From Betaproteobacteria bacterium (GTDB lineage Bacteria > Pseudomonadota > Gammaproteobacteria > Burkholderiales > Burkholderiaceae_D), in the NCBI GenBank assembly GCA_025362735.1, contig JANYFL010000005.1:62001-126000 (forward strand): DNA of 64,000 bases, in the 5' to 3' direction. The translations under genes were made by a program, and so were the position numbers. The notes under the pieces are model-generated. The model saw only the letters and a list, made by a program, of their open reading frames with translations, searched no databases and was not told the origin of the DNA. Below are positions 25,557 to 36,566 of this stretch, piece after piece; the stretch's first letter is position 1; every line of letters starts with the position of its first letter.

Positions 25557-26735
25557 GTGACCCAAGGCCTCCACTCACCCGTCAACCTGCTGGACTTCGA
25601 TTCCAGTAGTCTGACCGAATGGTGCGCGCAACAGGGCGAGAAGCCGTTTCGAGCCAAGCAGTTATTGCGCTGGATCCACCAGTCGGGGGAGGCTGATTTT
25701 TCGGCAATGACCGATCTGGCCAAGTCCTTGCGCCAGAAGTTGATCGAAAGCGCTGAAATTCGCGCGCCACAAGTCGTTAGCGATCATGTTTCGACGGATG
25801 GCACGCGCAAGTGGCTGCTGGATGTGGGTAAAGGCAATGCCATCGAGTCGGTTTTTATTCCCGAAACCCGTCGTGGCACCTTGTGTATTTCTACCCAGGC
25901 GGGATGTGCCGTCAATTGCAGTTTCTGCTCGACCGGCAAGCAAGGCTTCAACCGGAATCTGACTACGGGTGAAATCATTGGTCAGCTGTGGTGGGCCAAC
26001 AATGTACTCGGGGCTGTTGCTGCCGAAGAAATTGAAAACGGTGAGCACGAAAGTGACCGTGTCATCAGCAATGTCGTGCTGATGGGTATGGGCGAACCCT
26101 TGCTCAACTATGATCAGGTTCTGCCTGCCTTGCGATTGATGCTGGATGACAATGCGTATGGCTTGTCGAAACGCCGCGTCACACTCTCCACTTCAGGTGT
26201 CGTACCGATGATGGATCGTTTGCGTGACGATTGTCCGGTCGCATTGGCGGTCTCTTTGCATGCGTCGAATGACAATCTGCGTGACGAACTGGTACCACTG
26301 AATCGTAAATATCCTTTGCGTGAACTACTCTCGGCTTGCGAACGTTATCTCGAGCGCGCTCCGCGCGATTTCATTACGTTTGAATACGTCATGCTCGACG
26401 GTGTAAACGATAGTGATGCACACGCTCGCGAACTTGTGGCCTTGACGCGTGATATCTCCTGCAAGTTCAATCTGATTCCTTTTAATCCATTTCCCAATTC
26501 AAATCTGGGTCGCTCGCCGCGTGATCGGATTCGAGCGTTTGGACAGATTTTGCTGGATGCAGGAATCGTGACAACCATACGCAAGACTCGTGGTGACGAT
26601 ATTGATGCAGCGTGCGGACAACTCGCGGGTGAAGTGAAAGATCGCACGCGCTTATCCGAACGGTCCATGAAAAAACGCGCCATTCCGATTCAAACTGCAA
26701 AGCGAGTTGAAGATTCGCATGAAGGACTGATATGA
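25557..26735 (+). CDS. rlmN: Dual-specificity rRNA/tRNA adenine-C2 methyltransferase RlmN
   Basis: Radical SAM enzyme that methylates A2503 of 23S rRNA and A37 of some tRNAs. The 392-residue protein has the cluster motif [11 protein letters not shown] (CxxxCxxC), the [11 protein letters not shown] motif and the catalytic cysteine in [13 protein letters not shown] at 25557 is the likely start. The gene overlaps pilW by four bases (ATGA). Confidence 0.95.
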   Translation: MTQGLHSPVNLLDFDSSSLTEWCAQQGEKPFRAKQLLRWIHQSGEADFSAMTDLAKSLRQKLIESAEIRAPQVVSDHVSTDGTRKWLLDVGKGNAIESVFIPETRRGTLCISTQAGCAVNCSFCSTGKQGFNRNLTTGEIIGQLWWANNVLGAVAAEEIENGEHESDRVISNVVLMGMGEPLLNYDQVLPALRLMLDDNAYGLSKRRVTLSTSGVVPMMDRLRDDCPVALAVSLHASNDNLRDELVPLNRKYPLRELLSACERYLERAPRDFITFEYVMLDGVNDSDAHARELVALTRDISCKFNLIPFNPFPNSNLGRSPRDRIRAFGQILLDAGIVTTIRKTRGDDIDAACGQLAGEVKDRTRLSERSMKKRAIPIQTAKRVEDSHEGLI

Positions 26736-27574
26736 ATCGTTTTATGTCGTCTAAACTCAAAATCGGTGTCGTGCTTTTACCGATTGCAACTTTGCTGATT
26801 TTATTACTCTCTGCCTGTGCGACCAAGACCACTAGCACGACTCAAAATACCAGTGCTGAATCAGTCGATATTCAAAATCGCGGTACCGGTGATTCCACGG
26901 ATGTTCAGAAACGCGCCAGCATTCGCTTACAACTCGCGATCAATTATTTTCAGGAAGGCAAGTTTGCCGTTGCTCTGGATGAATTGAAAGAAGCCTTGAG
27001 GCTGGATCCGAATTATGGGGATGCGCATGGCGTGCTGGCCTTGGTTTACATGGAATTGGGAGAGAAGGGTCTTGCTGAACAAAGCTTTCAGCGTGCGATT
27101 CAGCTCAAGCCGAATGACTCGGATCTGAACAATAACTACGGCTGGTTTTTGTGCCAGAACGGGCGCGAGGCTCAATCGATTCCGTACTTCGAAAACGCGG
27201 TCAAGAATCCTTTATATACGCAACCTTATCGCCCGATGCAGAACGCCGGACTATGCAAGCTCAAAGCGGGTGACAAGAAAGCTGCAGAAGAATTCTTTGC
27301 GCGTTCCTTCGCGCTGAATCCGGCTGGTTATGTTTCTGCCCTGAATCTGGCCAAAATCTATTACGGTCGTAATGAAGTTGAGCGTGCCCGTTTTTATGTC
27401 AGCCTGGTCAACAAAAGCAATGCTTTGAACGCCGAAAGTTTATGGCTCGGTATTCGGGTAGAACACAAACTCGGTAATCGGCTTGAAGAAGATAGCCTTG
27501 AGGCACGTTTGCGCCGTGAGTTCCCCAGTTCCCGTGAGACGGAATTGCTGACGCGTGGTGTTTACGATGACTGA
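26732..27574 (+). CDS. pilW: Type IV pilus biogenesis lipoprotein PilW/PilF
   Basis: Outer-membrane TPR lipoprotein that helps the PilQ secretin assemble. A signal peptide ends in the lipobox LLSACATK. Several TPR units follow ([60 protein letters not shown]). The length of 280 residues fits the family. It lies between rlmN and rodZ, its standard position. No other pilus gene is in the window. Confidence 0.92.
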   Translation: MNRFMSSKLKIGVVLLPIATLLILLLSACATKTTSTTQNTSAESVDIQNRGTGDSTDVQKRASIRLQLAINYFQEGKFAVALDELKEALRLDPNYGDAHGVLALVYMELGEKGLAEQSFQRAIQLKPNDSDLNNNYGWFLCQNGREAQSIPYFENAVKNPLYTQPYRPMQNAGLCKLKAGDKKAAEEFFARSFALNPAGYVSALNLAKIYYGRNEVERARFYVSLVNKSNALNAESLWLGIRVEHKLGNRLEEDSLEARLRREFPSSRETELLTRGVYDD

Positions 27575-28613
27575 GAAAGTGACGGCGATGGCGACTGAAA
27601 CGAAGGCAGAAAACGTAGTCGATCAAAAGCCCGTTATCGCGTCGGCTTCAATTGAAGACGAGACGCTGCCTATCGGAATGCGCTTGCGTGCCCAGCGTGA
27701 GGCGCTTGGCCTGACGATTGAAGACATTGCAGGTTCACTCAAAATTCCTGTCAGAAAAGTTAAAGCGATTGAAGCGGAGCAATGGGAGGCATTGCCCACT
27801 GGTCCCTATTTAAAAGGTTTTTTACGCAGCTACGCCAAAGTCTTGCGTATTGATGCGCAGCATTTGATCAAGCAGATTGACTCCAGCCTGACGCAGTCAC
27901 GCAGTCCTGACACCATACTGCGCATGCCGCAATCGTTTGAGACACCGCTGCCACGTCCGCCAATCGATCCAAGTGATTCGAAACTCGGTCGGCGCATGAT
28001 TTATCTTGGATTGGCCTTGCTGATTCTCATCGGTGTCATTGTCTGGTCTGGCACGCAATCATTCAGTGATCTGTTGACACGTGTAGAAGCGCCCTTTGTC
28101 AAGGAAGTGCCTCAACCAGTACAAAGCCAGGCTGAGACGGTTCCTGCATCTCAACCTGCAGCGGTTATCGATTCAACCAAGGCCGAGGGCTCAGAAACGA
28201 TTTCGACCACACTGGAAAGTCTTATTGCGCAGACTCCGGTGGCGAATGCTATCCCTGGCAATGTTGGCGCCGATCCTGCTAAGACGGTCAGTGTTAGTTC
28301 AGTGGCAACGCTTCCGCAAACGATACCTGCTGCAGCGGTTACTCTGAAGGAAAATCCGATTGCTCCAGCACCCGATGGTGTTCCCTTGGTACTGAATTTC
28401 AGTGCGGATACCTGGGTGGAAATCAAACAGGCTGACGGCAAAATTTTGATGTCGCGAGTCAATCCCGCCAATACGAGCGTCCCTTTGGTTGTTGTGCCTC
28501 CGGCTTCAGTCATCATCGGTAATGCGACAGCAGTAAAGATGCAGTATCGCAATGAGTCTTTCGATTTGTCTCCTCATGTTCAGGATAATGTGGCTCGTTT
28601 GACGCTGAAATAG
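27567..28613 (+). CDS. rodZ: RodZ-like cytoskeletal helix-turn-helix membrane protein
   Basis: Cell-shape protein linking MreB to the membrane. The cytoplasmic N-terminal helix-turn-helix (LRAQREALGLTIEDIAGSLK, about residues 30-95) is followed by one membrane helix (MIYLGLALLILIGVIVW), a periplasmic linker rich in Pro, Ala and Thr, and a C-terminal DUF4115 beta domain (LNFSADTWVEIKQADG). The ATG at 27567 overlaps the pilW stop by eight bases; ATG 27588 is an alternative start. Confidence 0.88.
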   Translation: MTEKVTAMATETKAENVVDQKPVIASASIEDETLPIGMRLRAQREALGLTIEDIAGSLKIPVRKVKAIEAEQWEALPTGPYLKGFLRSYAKVLRIDAQHLIKQIDSSLTQSRSPDTILRMPQSFETPLPRPPIDPSDSKLGRRMIYLGLALLILIGVIVWSGTQSFSDLLTRVEAPFVKEVPQPVQSQAETVPASQPAAVIDSTKAEGSETISTTLESLIAQTPVANAIPGNVGADPAKTVSVSSVATLPQTIPAAAVTLKENPIAPAPDGVPLVLNFSADTWVEIKQADGKILMSRVNPANTSVPLVVVPPASVIIGNATAVKMQYRNESFDLSPHVQDNVARLTLK

Positions 28614-28673
28614 GCCGAGCCTCTTTTTCCTTGTCACTGGCATGTTTAGTCCGGTATAAAAACCTATATCTTG

Positions 28674-29987
28674 ATGTCTGATTCTCCTTCCAAAATCGAT
28701 ACAGACCTTGACGGATCCATAAACGGTCTTGCGTCAAGACACCGAACCCGCGCGGTAGAAATTGCACATGACAACCGGCGTGTTCGCGTGGGGGGCATGG
28801 CGCCTATCGTCGTACAGTCGATGACGAATACCGATACTGCCGATGCAATCGGGACCGCAATTCAGGTCAAGGAGCTTGCCCTCGCAGGCTCAGAACTGGT
28901 GCGCATTACGGTCAACACTCCAGAAGCGGCGAGGGAAGTCGCAGCGATCCGTGAGCAACTTGATCGGATGGGGATCGATGTACCCCTCGTTGGTGACTTT
29001 CACTACAACGGACATAAGTTGCTGCAGCAATATCCTCAATGTGCGCAAGCTTTGTCAAAATATCGTATCAACCCCGGCAATGTGGGGAGCGGCAGTGGCG
29101 AGGGGAGCAAACATGAGGCCCAATTTGCTCAGATGATTGAAGTGGCCTGCCGTTATGACAAACCGGTACGCATCGGCGTCAATTGGGGCAGTCTGGATCA
29201 GGCGCTGCTTGCTCGTGTCATGGATGAAAATGCCAAGCGTCCCCAGCCGTTGGATGCGCAAATGGTCATGCATGAAGCGCTGGTCACTTCCGCCATCGAA
29301 AGCGCACATCGTGCGGAGCAACTGGGCCTGAGCAAGGATCGCATCATTCTTTCCTGCAAGGTTTCAGGTGTGCAGGATTTGATTGCCGTCTATCGTAAGC
29401 TGGCCAAGCGCTGTGACTACCCCTTGCATCTGGGTCTGACCGAAGCGGGTATGGGGAGCAAGGGCATTGTTGCATCGACGGCCGCTTTGGCCGTGCTCTT
29501 GCAAGAAGGCATCGGCGATACGATTCGTATTTCGCTGACGCCAGAGCCCGGTGGGGATCGCACTAAAGAAGTCGTTGTCGCGCAGGAAATTCTTCAAACC
29601 ATGGGGCTGCGTGCTTTTGCGCCGATGGTGATTGCCTGTCCCGGTTGCGGTCGAACCACCAGCACCTTTTTCCAGGAATTGGCCTCGGATATTCAGGGCT
29701 GGTTGCGTGAACAGATGCCGGTCTGGAAGACCCGTCATCCGGGCGTTGAGAACATGCACGTCGCGGTCATGGGCTGTGTGGTCAACGGTCCCGGTGAGTC
29801 CAAACATGCCAACATCGGTATCAGTTTGCCGGGCTCGGGCGAAAATCCGGTCGCTCCAGTTTTTGTGGATGGCGAGCGCACGGTCACCTTGAAAGGCGAG
29901 CGCATTGCCGAAGAATTCCAGGCCATCGTCGACGATTATGTGCGTCGGCGCTATTCCGTATCCCAAATCACTTCGACACAAGAATGA
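28674..29987 (+). CDS. ispG: (E)-4-hydroxy-3-methylbut-2-enyl-diphosphate synthase (IspG/GcpE)
   Basis: Iron-sulfur enzyme of the MEP isoprenoid pathway that converts MEcPP to HMBPP. It has 437 residues with a TIM-barrel N-terminal part ([19 protein letters not shown]) and C-terminal cluster cysteines in IACPGCGRT and [15 protein letters not shown] sits directly before the ATG at 28674; ATG is preferred. The stop overlaps the hisS start by four bases. Confidence 0.96.
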   Translation: MSDSPSKIDTDLDGSINGLASRHRTRAVEIAHDNRRVRVGGMAPIVVQSMTNTDTADAIGTAIQVKELALAGSELVRITVNTPEAAREVAAIREQLDRMGIDVPLVGDFHYNGHKLLQQYPQCAQALSKYRINPGNVGSGSGEGSKHEAQFAQMIEVACRYDKPVRIGVNWGSLDQALLARVMDENAKRPQPLDAQMVMHEALVTSAIESAHRAEQLGLSKDRIILSCKVSGVQDLIAVYRKLAKRCDYPLHLGLTEAGMGSKGIVASTAALAVLLQEGIGDTIRISLTPEPGGDRTKEVVVAQEILQTMGLRAFAPMVIACPGCGRTTSTFFQELASDIQGWLREQMPVWKTRHPGVENMHVAVMGCVVNGPGESKHANIGISLPGSGENPVAPVFVDGERTVTLKGERIAEEFQAIVDDYVRRRYSVSQITSTQE

Positions 29988-31321
29988 GCAGTAGCAACTC
30001 AATGGCTCCCCTCAGTGGCGTCAAGGGTATGAACGACATGCTGCCCGCTGACGCGCCGCTATGGGAGCGCTTCGAATCCGCAGTGAAAAATGTCGCGCAG
30101 GCCTATGGTTATCGCCAGATCCGTACGCCGATTCTAGAGCACACACGCTTGTTCACGCGCGGTATCGGCGAGGTGACCGATATTGTCGAAAAGGAAATGT
30201 ATTCTTTTACTGATAGGCTCAATGGGGAAGAGCTGACATTGCGTCCTGAGAACACCGCATCAGTCGTACGCGCCGTGATCGAACATAATCTGCTTTACGA
30301 TGGCCCGAAGCGGCTCTGGTATTTCGGCCCGATGTTTCGCCATGAGCGTCCGCAGCGCGGGCGCCTGCGCCAGTTTCATCAGTTCGGAGTTGAGGCGATG
30401 GGGTTTGCCGGACCGGATGTTGATGCGGAAGTGATTCTGATAGGTCAGCGCTTGTGGGATGATCTGGGCCTGAGCAATATCCGGCTTGAATTGAATACCA
30501 TAGGCCAGCCTGCCGAGCGCGCATTGCATCGTGAAGCCCTGATTGCTTATTTTTCACAGCACGAAGCTTTGCTCGATGCGGACGCCAAACGTCGTTTGCA
30601 AACCAACCCGCTGCGAATTCTGGATACCAAGAATCCGGCCATGCAGGATCTGGTCAATGCTGCCCCAAAGCTGATTGATTACGTGGGAGCGGAGTCATTA
30701 GCCCATTTTGATGGGGTGCAAACCCTGTTGAGAGAGACAGGAATTGCTTTCACGATCAATCCACGTCTGGTACGCGGCCTGGACTATTACAATCTCACCG
30801 TTTTCGAGTGGATTACCGACGCATTGGGTGCGCAAGGGACGGTTTGCGGTGGCGGGCGTTATGATCCGCTGATGGCGCAAATGGGTGGCAAGCCTGCACC
30901 AGCCTGTGGTTTTGGCATGGGTGCCGAACGTGTGATCGAGTTGTTGCGCGAACAATCTACAGAGGATGTAGACGCATCAAGCTGTGATGTTTACGTCGTG
31001 CATCAGAGCGCCCCTGCCGCAAGAGTTGCGATGAGAGTCGCAGAAGGTTTGCGTACCGTGGGTATGGATGTGATTTTGCACAGTACTGCAGATGGTCAGA
31101 GTGCGAGCTTCAAATCGCAGATGAAAAAAGCCGATGCCAGCGGCGCCAGTTTTGCCGTGATCATTGGCGAAGATGAACTGCTAGCAAACCAGGCGACAGT
31201 CAAGGCCTTACGAGCTGACGATAGTACGGCTGGAAGCATAGGCGGAACCCAGCAGCGCGTTGACTTTGACAAGCTGGCCGAATATCTGATCGATGCGCTC
31301 GTTTCTGATGCATCGCTTTAA
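29984..31321 (+). CDS. hisS: Histidyl-tRNA synthetase
   Basis: Class II aminoacyl-tRNA synthetase charging tRNA-His. It has 445 residues with class II motif 1 near the N-terminus, motif 2 ([18 protein letters not shown]), the histidine motifs [15 protein letters not shown] and GGGRYDPL, and a C-terminal anticodon-binding domain. ATG at 29984 overlaps the ispG stop. A related but non-catalytic paralogue, hisZ, is at 42272. Confidence 0.97.
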   Translation: MSSSNSMAPLSGVKGMNDMLPADAPLWERFESAVKNVAQAYGYRQIRTPILEHTRLFTRGIGEVTDIVEKEMYSFTDRLNGEELTLRPENTASVVRAVIEHNLLYDGPKRLWYFGPMFRHERPQRGRLRQFHQFGVEAMGFAGPDVDAEVILIGQRLWDDLGLSNIRLELNTIGQPAERALHREALIAYFSQHEALLDADAKRRLQTNPLRILDTKNPAMQDLVNAAPKLIDYVGAESLAHFDGVQTLLRETGIAFTINPRLVRGLDYYNLTVFEWITDALGAQGTVCGGGRYDPLMAQMGGKPAPACGFGMGAERVIELLREQSTEDVDASSCDVYVVHQSAPAARVAMRVAEGLRTVGMDVILHSTADGQSASFKSQMKKADASGASFAVIIGEDELLANQATVKALRADDSTAGSIGGTQQRVDFDKLAEYLIDALVSDASL

Positions 31322-31349
31322 GACAAAGTAATTAAAGAAGAGGACTGAC

Positions 31350-32060
31350 GTGGCACTGGATCTGGAAGAACAGGAAAAACTGGCCGAAATGAAGGCCTGG
31401 TGGAATAAGTTTGGTGGCGCGCTGACGGCAGGCGCATTGGTCGCGGCTTTGGGCTTCGCCGGCTACAACGGCTGGCAATGGTATGTGCGCAAACAATCAG
31501 CCGAGGCCTCGGCTATTTTTGAGGTTCTGCGGAATGCCGCTGCCACTAAGGATGCTGCTAAACTCAAGGAAAGCACGGGCGTGCTGCTGGAAAAGTATCC
31601 CGGTACTGCTTACGCTGAAATGGGCGCGCTGACTGCGGCAAAGGCCAATCTTGATGCGGGTGATAGCAAGACGGCCAAGGCTCAATTGCAATGGGTAGTC
31701 GAACACGCCACGGATACGGAATATCAATGGATCGCGCGTCTGCGTCTGTCCGGTTTGCTGCTGGATGAAAATGCACTGGATGAAGCGCTAAAGCAAGTCG
31801 GCGGCGATGTGCCGAATGAATTCAAGGGTGCATTTGCGGATCGTCGCGGGGATATCCTTGTTGCCCAGAAAAAAATACCAGAAGCCAAAAAAGAATATGA
31901 ATCGGCCTTGAGTCAGCTGAAGCAAGACGAAAGTGTCTACGCCAACGTTGTGCAAATCAAACTGGATTCGCTTTCCAGTGAAGGCGCCGCAGCGACCTTA
32001 CTCATGCCGACTGCAACATCAGCTCAAGCGGGAGCCCAACCTGATCCGGAGAAAAAATAA
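31350..32060 (+). CDS. yfgM: YfgM family ancillary SecYEG translocon / TPR protein
   Basis: Single-pass membrane protein with a periplasmic TPR-like domain, 236 residues. The cytoplasmic start ALDLEEQEKLAEMKAWWNKFG and the helix ALTAGALVAALGFAGYNGW are the YfgM signature. YfgM associates with the SecYEG translocon and PpiD. The start is GTG at 31350 with AGAGGA upstream. The final base of its stop is the first base of the bamB ATG. Confidence 0.92.
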   Translation: MALDLEEQEKLAEMKAWWNKFGGALTAGALVAALGFAGYNGWQWYVRKQSAEASAIFEVLRNAAATKDAAKLKESTGVLLEKYPGTAYAEMGALTAAKANLDAGDSKTAKAQLQWVVEHATDTEYQWIARLRLSGLLLDENALDEALKQVGGDVPNEFKGAFADRRGDILVAQKKIPEAKKEYESALSQLKQDESVYANVVQIKLDSLSSEGAAATLLMPTATSAQAGAQPDPEKK

Positions 32061-33250
32061 TGCGGTTGATTTCTCAGACTTATTTTTCACGCTTTAAGTA
32101 TCTGCCAGTACTCCTGGTTTTATTCAGCCTGACATCCTGCAGCAGCATCACGAGCACAGTGAAAGGTTGGTTCGACTATTCGAAAAACAAACCGACTGAA
32201 CTGACGGAAATCAAAACGACGCTGCAAGTCCGTCAGCTCTGGAATATCAAGGTTGGAAGTGCGGAAAAGTTCTTTTTCACACCTGCTGTCATTGATAACC
32301 AAGCTTATGTTGCGGCAGCAGACGGCGAGATGACAAAGGTTGATTTATCCACTGGCAAATCAATCTGGTCAAACAAGGCGGGACAGGAGTTGAGCGCTGG
32401 CGTAGGCTCGGACGGTAAGCTCGTCGTCGTGGTCAGTAATCGTGGCGATATTCTGGCTTTTGACCGTGATGGCAAATCGCTCTGGAAAACGCCAACGAAT
32501 GGTGAGATTGTCAGTCCTCCCGCAGTCGGTGGCGGGGTGGTTGTGGTTCGCACAACCGACAGCCGTATTCTGGCATTTGATGCAGAGACCGGGCGCCGTA
32601 AATGGGTGTATCAACGGCAAAGCCAATCGCTCGTCTTGCGGATTGCATCCAACCTCGTCATTCACGAAGGCGTGGTTTACGCCGGAATGCCGGGGGGACG
32701 TTTGATTGCGCTGACGCTTTCAAATGGAGCCTTACGCTGGGACAGTTCGGTTGCCGTTCCCAAAGGCGCAACTGATCTTGAACGCGTCACCGATGTGGTT
32801 GGCAAGCCGGTCCTGTACGGGGCCGTGGTTTGTGCCGCGGCTTATCAGGGCCGCGTTACCTGCTTTGATGCAGTGGGTGGCTATACCATTTGGGCTCGGG
32901 ATGTTTCGAGTAGCACGGGGCTCGATATTGATGCACGCTATGTCTTCGCCACGGATGAAAAATCAGTGATGCAAGGCATGAGCAGTACAAACGGTACAGC
33001 GGTGTGGCGCAATGACCAATTACTCTATCGTGCTGTAAGTGCCCCGACTTCGATCGGACGTGCCGTTGTGGCGGGCGACTACAAGGGAATTTTGCACTGG
33101 ATGGCTCGTGAAGACGGCAGTTTTATCGCCCGCACGAATACAGACGATACGCCGCTGACCGCTCAACCCATTGTTTTTTCCAACGGCACAACGCCTGCTT
33201 TACTGGTTCAAACCCAGGGTGGCAATCTGTACGCCTTTGCGTCTGAATAA
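32060..33250 (+). CDS. bamB: Outer membrane protein assembly factor BamB
   Basis: Lipoprotein subunit of the BAM complex that folds beta-barrel proteins into the outer membrane. The signal peptide ends in the lipobox LFSLTSCSS. The remainder is an eight-bladed PQQ-type beta-propeller with repeats such as GEMTKVDLSTGKSIWSNK and RILAFDAETGRRKWVYQ. It has 396 residues, the usual length. It overlaps yfgM by one base and precedes der, the conserved order. Confidence 0.95.
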   Translation: MRLISQTYFSRFKYLPVLLVLFSLTSCSSITSTVKGWFDYSKNKPTELTEIKTTLQVRQLWNIKVGSAEKFFFTPAVIDNQAYVAAADGEMTKVDLSTGKSIWSNKAGQELSAGVGSDGKLVVVVSNRGDILAFDRDGKSLWKTPTNGEIVSPPAVGGGVVVVRTTDSRILAFDAETGRRKWVYQRQSQSLVLRIASNLVIHEGVVYAGMPGGRLIALTLSNGALRWDSSVAVPKGATDLERVTDVVGKPVLYGAVVCAAAYQGRVTCFDAVGGYTIWARDVSSSTGLDIDARYVFATDEKSVMQGMSSTNGTAVWRNDQLLYRAVSAPTSIGRAVVAGDYKGILHWMAREDGSFIARTNTDDTPLTAQPIVFSNGTTPALLVQTQGGNLYAFASE

Positions 33251-33302
33251 GACGCTGTTAAGTTTTCAATCAGATCCCTCTGCTTGATTGAGAGGGAACG
33301 CC

Positions 33303-34661
33303 ATGTCATCAATACCTATTCCTGTAATCGCCCTGGTCGGCCGACCCAACGTCGGCAAGTCCACCCTGTTCAATCGGCTGACTCGTTCGCGCGATGCATT
33401 AGTGGCTGATTTACCAGGGTTGACCCGTGATCGGCACTATGGTCAGGGAAGAGTCGGTGAGCGTCCCTTTCTGGTCATCGATACTGGCGGTTTCGAGCCG
33501 ATTGCCAAGGAAGGCATCGTGTTTGAAATGGCCAAGCAGACGCGGCAGGCGGTGACTGAAGCAGACATTGTGGTTTTTCTGGTCGATGGTCGTCAGGGTT
33601 TGGCGCCACAGGACAAACATATCGCCGATGACCTGCGCAAGACTGGGCGTGAGATTGTAATTGCTGTGAATAAAGCCGAGGGCATGATTCAGGCTAATGT
33701 CACCGCCGAATTTCATGAACTGGGTCTGGGTGATCCGCTGGCGATTTCATCGGCCCATGGCGACGGCGTTCGTGATCTGGTCGAGTTGCTGCTGGATGCG
33801 TACTACGCCAAACATCCTGCCCAGGAAAAACCGGAAGAGGGCAGTGAAGAACTGGGCCCGCGTACCATCAAGCTGGCGATTGTGGGACGCCCAAACGTTG
33901 GCAAATCCACATTAGTCAATACGCTCCTGGGCGAAGAACGGGTCATCGCCTTCGATATGCCGGGTACGACACGCGACAGCATTGAGATCGACTTCGAGCG
34001 TGGCGGTCGCCAGTACACCTTGATTGACACGGCTGGTATTCGGCGGCGCGGCAAGGTTTTCGAAGCCGTGGAAAAATTTTCCGTCGTCAAAACCCTGCAA
34101 TCGATCACGGATGCCAATGTCGTGCTGCTCCTCCTCGACGCCCAGCAGGACATTTCCGATCAGGATGCCCATATCGCCGGTTTCATACTGGAATCCGGTC
34201 GTGCTTTGGTGATTGGTGTGAATAAATGGGACGGCATGGATGACTATGCCCGTGAGCGCATCAAGCGCGACATCGACCGCAAGCTTCAGTTTCTGTCCTT
34301 TGCTCGCTTTCACTATATTTCTGCACTCAAAGGGCAGGGCATTCCGGCGCTTCTGAAGTCGGTCGATGCTGCATTTGCCGCCGCTTTTGCCAAGATTTCA
34401 ACGCCCAAATTGACGCGCGCCGTCATTGCGGCGGCAGAACGTCAGGCTCCGCCGCGTAAAGGCCTGTTCCGACCCAAGCTTCGATATGCCCACCAAGGCG
34501 GGCAGAATCCGCCAACCATCGTGATCCATGGCAATGCACTCGACCATATTTCAGATAGTTACCGCCGTTATCTCGAATCCACCTTACGTGAAAACTTCAA
34601 GCTGCAGGGTACGCCGCTGAAAATTGAGTTCCGTTCCTCGAAAAATCCCTTTGTGGAATAG
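33303..34661 (+). CDS. der: Ribosome assembly GTPase Der (EngA)
   Basis: Essential GTPase for 50S subunit assembly, with two tandem G domains. GRPNVGKST occurs twice, near residues 12 and 188, each followed by its DxxG and NKxD motifs (NKAEG, NKWDG), and a KH-like domain ends the protein ([19 protein letters not shown]). The ATG at 33303 has GAGAGGGA upstream. A TTG at 33288 is less likely. Confidence 0.96.
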   Translation: MSSIPIPVIALVGRPNVGKSTLFNRLTRSRDALVADLPGLTRDRHYGQGRVGERPFLVIDTGGFEPIAKEGIVFEMAKQTRQAVTEADIVVFLVDGRQGLAPQDKHIADDLRKTGREIVIAVNKAEGMIQANVTAEFHELGLGDPLAISSAHGDGVRDLVELLLDAYYAKHPAQEKPEEGSEELGPRTIKLAIVGRPNVGKSTLVNTLLGEERVIAFDMPGTTRDSIEIDFERGGRQYTLIDTAGIRRRGKVFEAVEKFSVVKTLQSITDANVVLLLLDAQQDISDQDAHIAGFILESGRALVIGVNKWDGMDDYARERIKRDIDRKLQFLSFARFHYISALKGQGIPALLKSVDAAFAAAFAKISTPKLTRAVIAAAERQAPPRKGLFRPKLRYAHQGGQNPPTIVIHGNALDHISDSYRRYLESTLRENFKLQGTPLKIEFRSSKNPFVE

Positions 34662-34980
34662 GTCTTAGAACAGGTCTCCAAGCGGTCATTATTTTGTTTT
34701 GTAATGACGATCATAGACAGAATTTTCCCATTCTGTGAAATTAACTGGTATGTTATGGAATCTTTCGGCAAGAAAGATAGTCTATTAATGCGTCCAGTGG
34801 GGTGATTTATTGTCTGACAAGACAAACTGGCATGCATAAACGACAATTGAAGTGACGAAGAAAAATCACAAAAGCTAATAACAGGTTGAAATAACAAGAT
34901 TCGTTACCATTTCATCTGAAATCGCGATTTGATTTTCTGACGCACCGTTTTTAACAACAATATCTCCTGGAGTAGTAATC
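34662..34980 (+). other. Intergenic region before hfq
   Basis: About 320 bases without a gene. The only structure seen is an AT-rich inverted repeat GTCATTA...TAATGAC at 34685-34708, too weak in GC to be a convincing terminator. The region is AT-rich and is expected to hold the hfq promoter. CCTGGAG before 34981 is the hfq ribosome-binding site. Confidence 0.6.
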
Positions 34981-35217
34981 ATGACCAACAAAGGGCAACT
35001 TTTACAAGACCCCTTCCTGAACGTTCTGCGTAAAGAACATGTTCCGGTTTCGATCTATCTTGTAAACGGTATCAAATTGCAAGGACAAATCGAATCCTTC
35101 GACCAATACGTCGTCTTACTACGTAATACGGTTACGCAGATGGTTTATAAACATGCCATTTCGACCGTTGTGCCGGCACGCGCCGTCAACTTCAATCTGG
35201 AAGGTGCTGCTGAGTGA
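34981..35217 (+). CDS. hfq: RNA chaperone Hfq
   Basis: Hexameric Sm-like protein that pairs small RNAs with mRNAs. The 78 residues include the N-terminal [16 protein letters not shown], the Sm1 motif ([20 protein letters not shown]) and the Sm2 motif with YKHAIST. The short C-terminus is typical for betaproteobacteria. It begins the conserved hfq-hflX-hflK-hflC run. Confidence 0.97.
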   Translation: MTNKGQLLQDPFLNVLRKEHVPVSIYLVNGIKLQGQIESFDQYVVLLRNTVTQMVYKHAISTVVPARAVNFNLEGAAE

Positions 35218-35239
35218 ATTCATCAGCAATGGTCCAGTA

Positions 35240-36466
35240 TTGAAGGTAGTACAAAAAATAGGTGAGGTGGCTGCGGGGGCAGCCACAACGCCGAAGTCAC
35301 ATCGGACAGAACTCCTGCGAGCCATGCTCGTCGGGGTTGATTTTGGCAAACTCGATCAAGCCGCTAGTCTGGATGAACTGGCTCTTTTAGCTCGTTCAGC
35401 AGGAGCCGAGCCGGTCGTGGTTGTGACCGGCAAACGTTCCGCTCCTGATCCCGCGCTTTACGTCGGTTCCGGTAAAGCTGAGGAAATCGCCAGTCTCGTG
35501 CTCTCTGAACGCGTCGATGTGGTGCTGTTTGACCATGTTCTATCGCCAGCGCAGCAGCGCAATCTGGAGCGCCTGCTCAAAGTCAGTGTTGTGGATCGAA
35601 CCAGTCTGATTCTGGATATCTTCGCCCAGCGTGCCAAAAGCCACGAGGGCAAGGTTCAGGTCGAACTGGCTCAGTTGCGCCATCTTGCAACCCGCCTGAT
35701 TCGAGGCTGGACTCACCTTGAGCGTCAGAAGGGCGGTATCGGCCTGCGTGGTCCCGGTGAAACCCAGCTTGAAACCGACCGACGATTGATTGGTGAACGC
35801 GTCAAGATGCTACGAGTCAAGCTGGCGAAATTGGAAAAGCAACGTGCAACCCAACGCCGTGCACGCAGCCGCAATGGCACTTACTCCGTATCGCTGGTGG
35901 GCTATACCAATGCCGGAAAATCCAGTCTGTTTAATGCACTGACTCATGCGGATAGCTATGCCGCCGATCAACTGTTTGCGACGCTGGATACCACTTCAAG
36001 GCGTGTCTACATCGAAGGTGCCGGACAACTGGTTTTGTCCGATACGGTGGGATTTATCCGCGATTTGCCCCATCAACTGGTTGAAGCTTTCAAGGCGACA
36101 TTGGAAGAAACAGTTCACGCCGATTTACTCTTGCATGTTGTCGATGCGAACAATCCGGCGCGTATGGAACAGATCGAACAAGTCAACGCGGTTTTGGCAG
36201 AAATCGGAGCTGATCGTATTCCACAGATTCTGGTCTGGAACAAGATCGATGCCGCAGGGCTACCGCCGTCTTTAGAACGTGACGAGTATGCTACGATTCA
36301 GCGCGTTTCGGTCAGTGCCCATACGGGTGCCGGCCTGGATCTCTTGCGGCAAGCTCTGGCAGACGTATTAACCAAGACCAGTAGTGCAGTACAAACACTA
36401 CACGTGACTGATCACCAATCCAGTTCCGCACCGAGCTCCAACCTTGAACAGCCCCTTGCGGGATAA
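35240..36466 (+). CDS. hflX: GTPase HflX
   Basis: Ribosome-associated GTPase that splits stalled or heat-stressed 70S ribosomes. The N-terminal HflX domain (LVGVDFGKLDQAASLDELALL and YVGSGKAEEI) is followed by the GPGETQLETDRR linker and the G domain with GYTNAGKSSLFNAL, DTVGFI and NKID. The start is uncertain. TTG 35240, GTG 35204 (overlapping hfq) and ATG 35324 are all in frame; I report 35240. Confidence 0.93.
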   Translation: MKVVQKIGEVAAGAATTPKSHRTELLRAMLVGVDFGKLDQAASLDELALLARSAGAEPVVVVTGKRSAPDPALYVGSGKAEEIASLVLSERVDVVLFDHVLSPAQQRNLERLLKVSVVDRTSLILDIFAQRAKSHEGKVQVELAQLRHLATRLIRGWTHLERQKGGIGLRGPGETQLETDRRLIGERVKMLRVKLAKLEKQRATQRRARSRNGTYSVSLVGYTNAGKSSLFNALTHADSYAADQLFATLDTTSRRVYIEGAGQLVLSDTVGFIRDLPHQLVEAFKATLEETVHADLLLHVVDANNPARMEQIEQVNAVLAEIGADRIPQILVWNKIDAAGLPPSLERDEYATIQRVSVSAHTGAGLDLLRQALADVLTKTSSAVQTLHVTDHQSSSAPSSNLEQPLAG

Positions 36467-36566
36467 TCGCTTTTCTATGATCAATTCTTCTTCATCTTCT
36501 TTCTGGCCGCGCTTGCGTTTTTCCTGTGCAAGTTTCCTCGCTAGAGTTCTCACCCGCATCGTCACC

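Noticed and set aside
34685-34708. Hairpin GTCATTA...TAATGAC after der as a terminator
   Set aside because: The stem is AT-rich and has no T-run after it, so it is not a convincing Rho-independent terminator.
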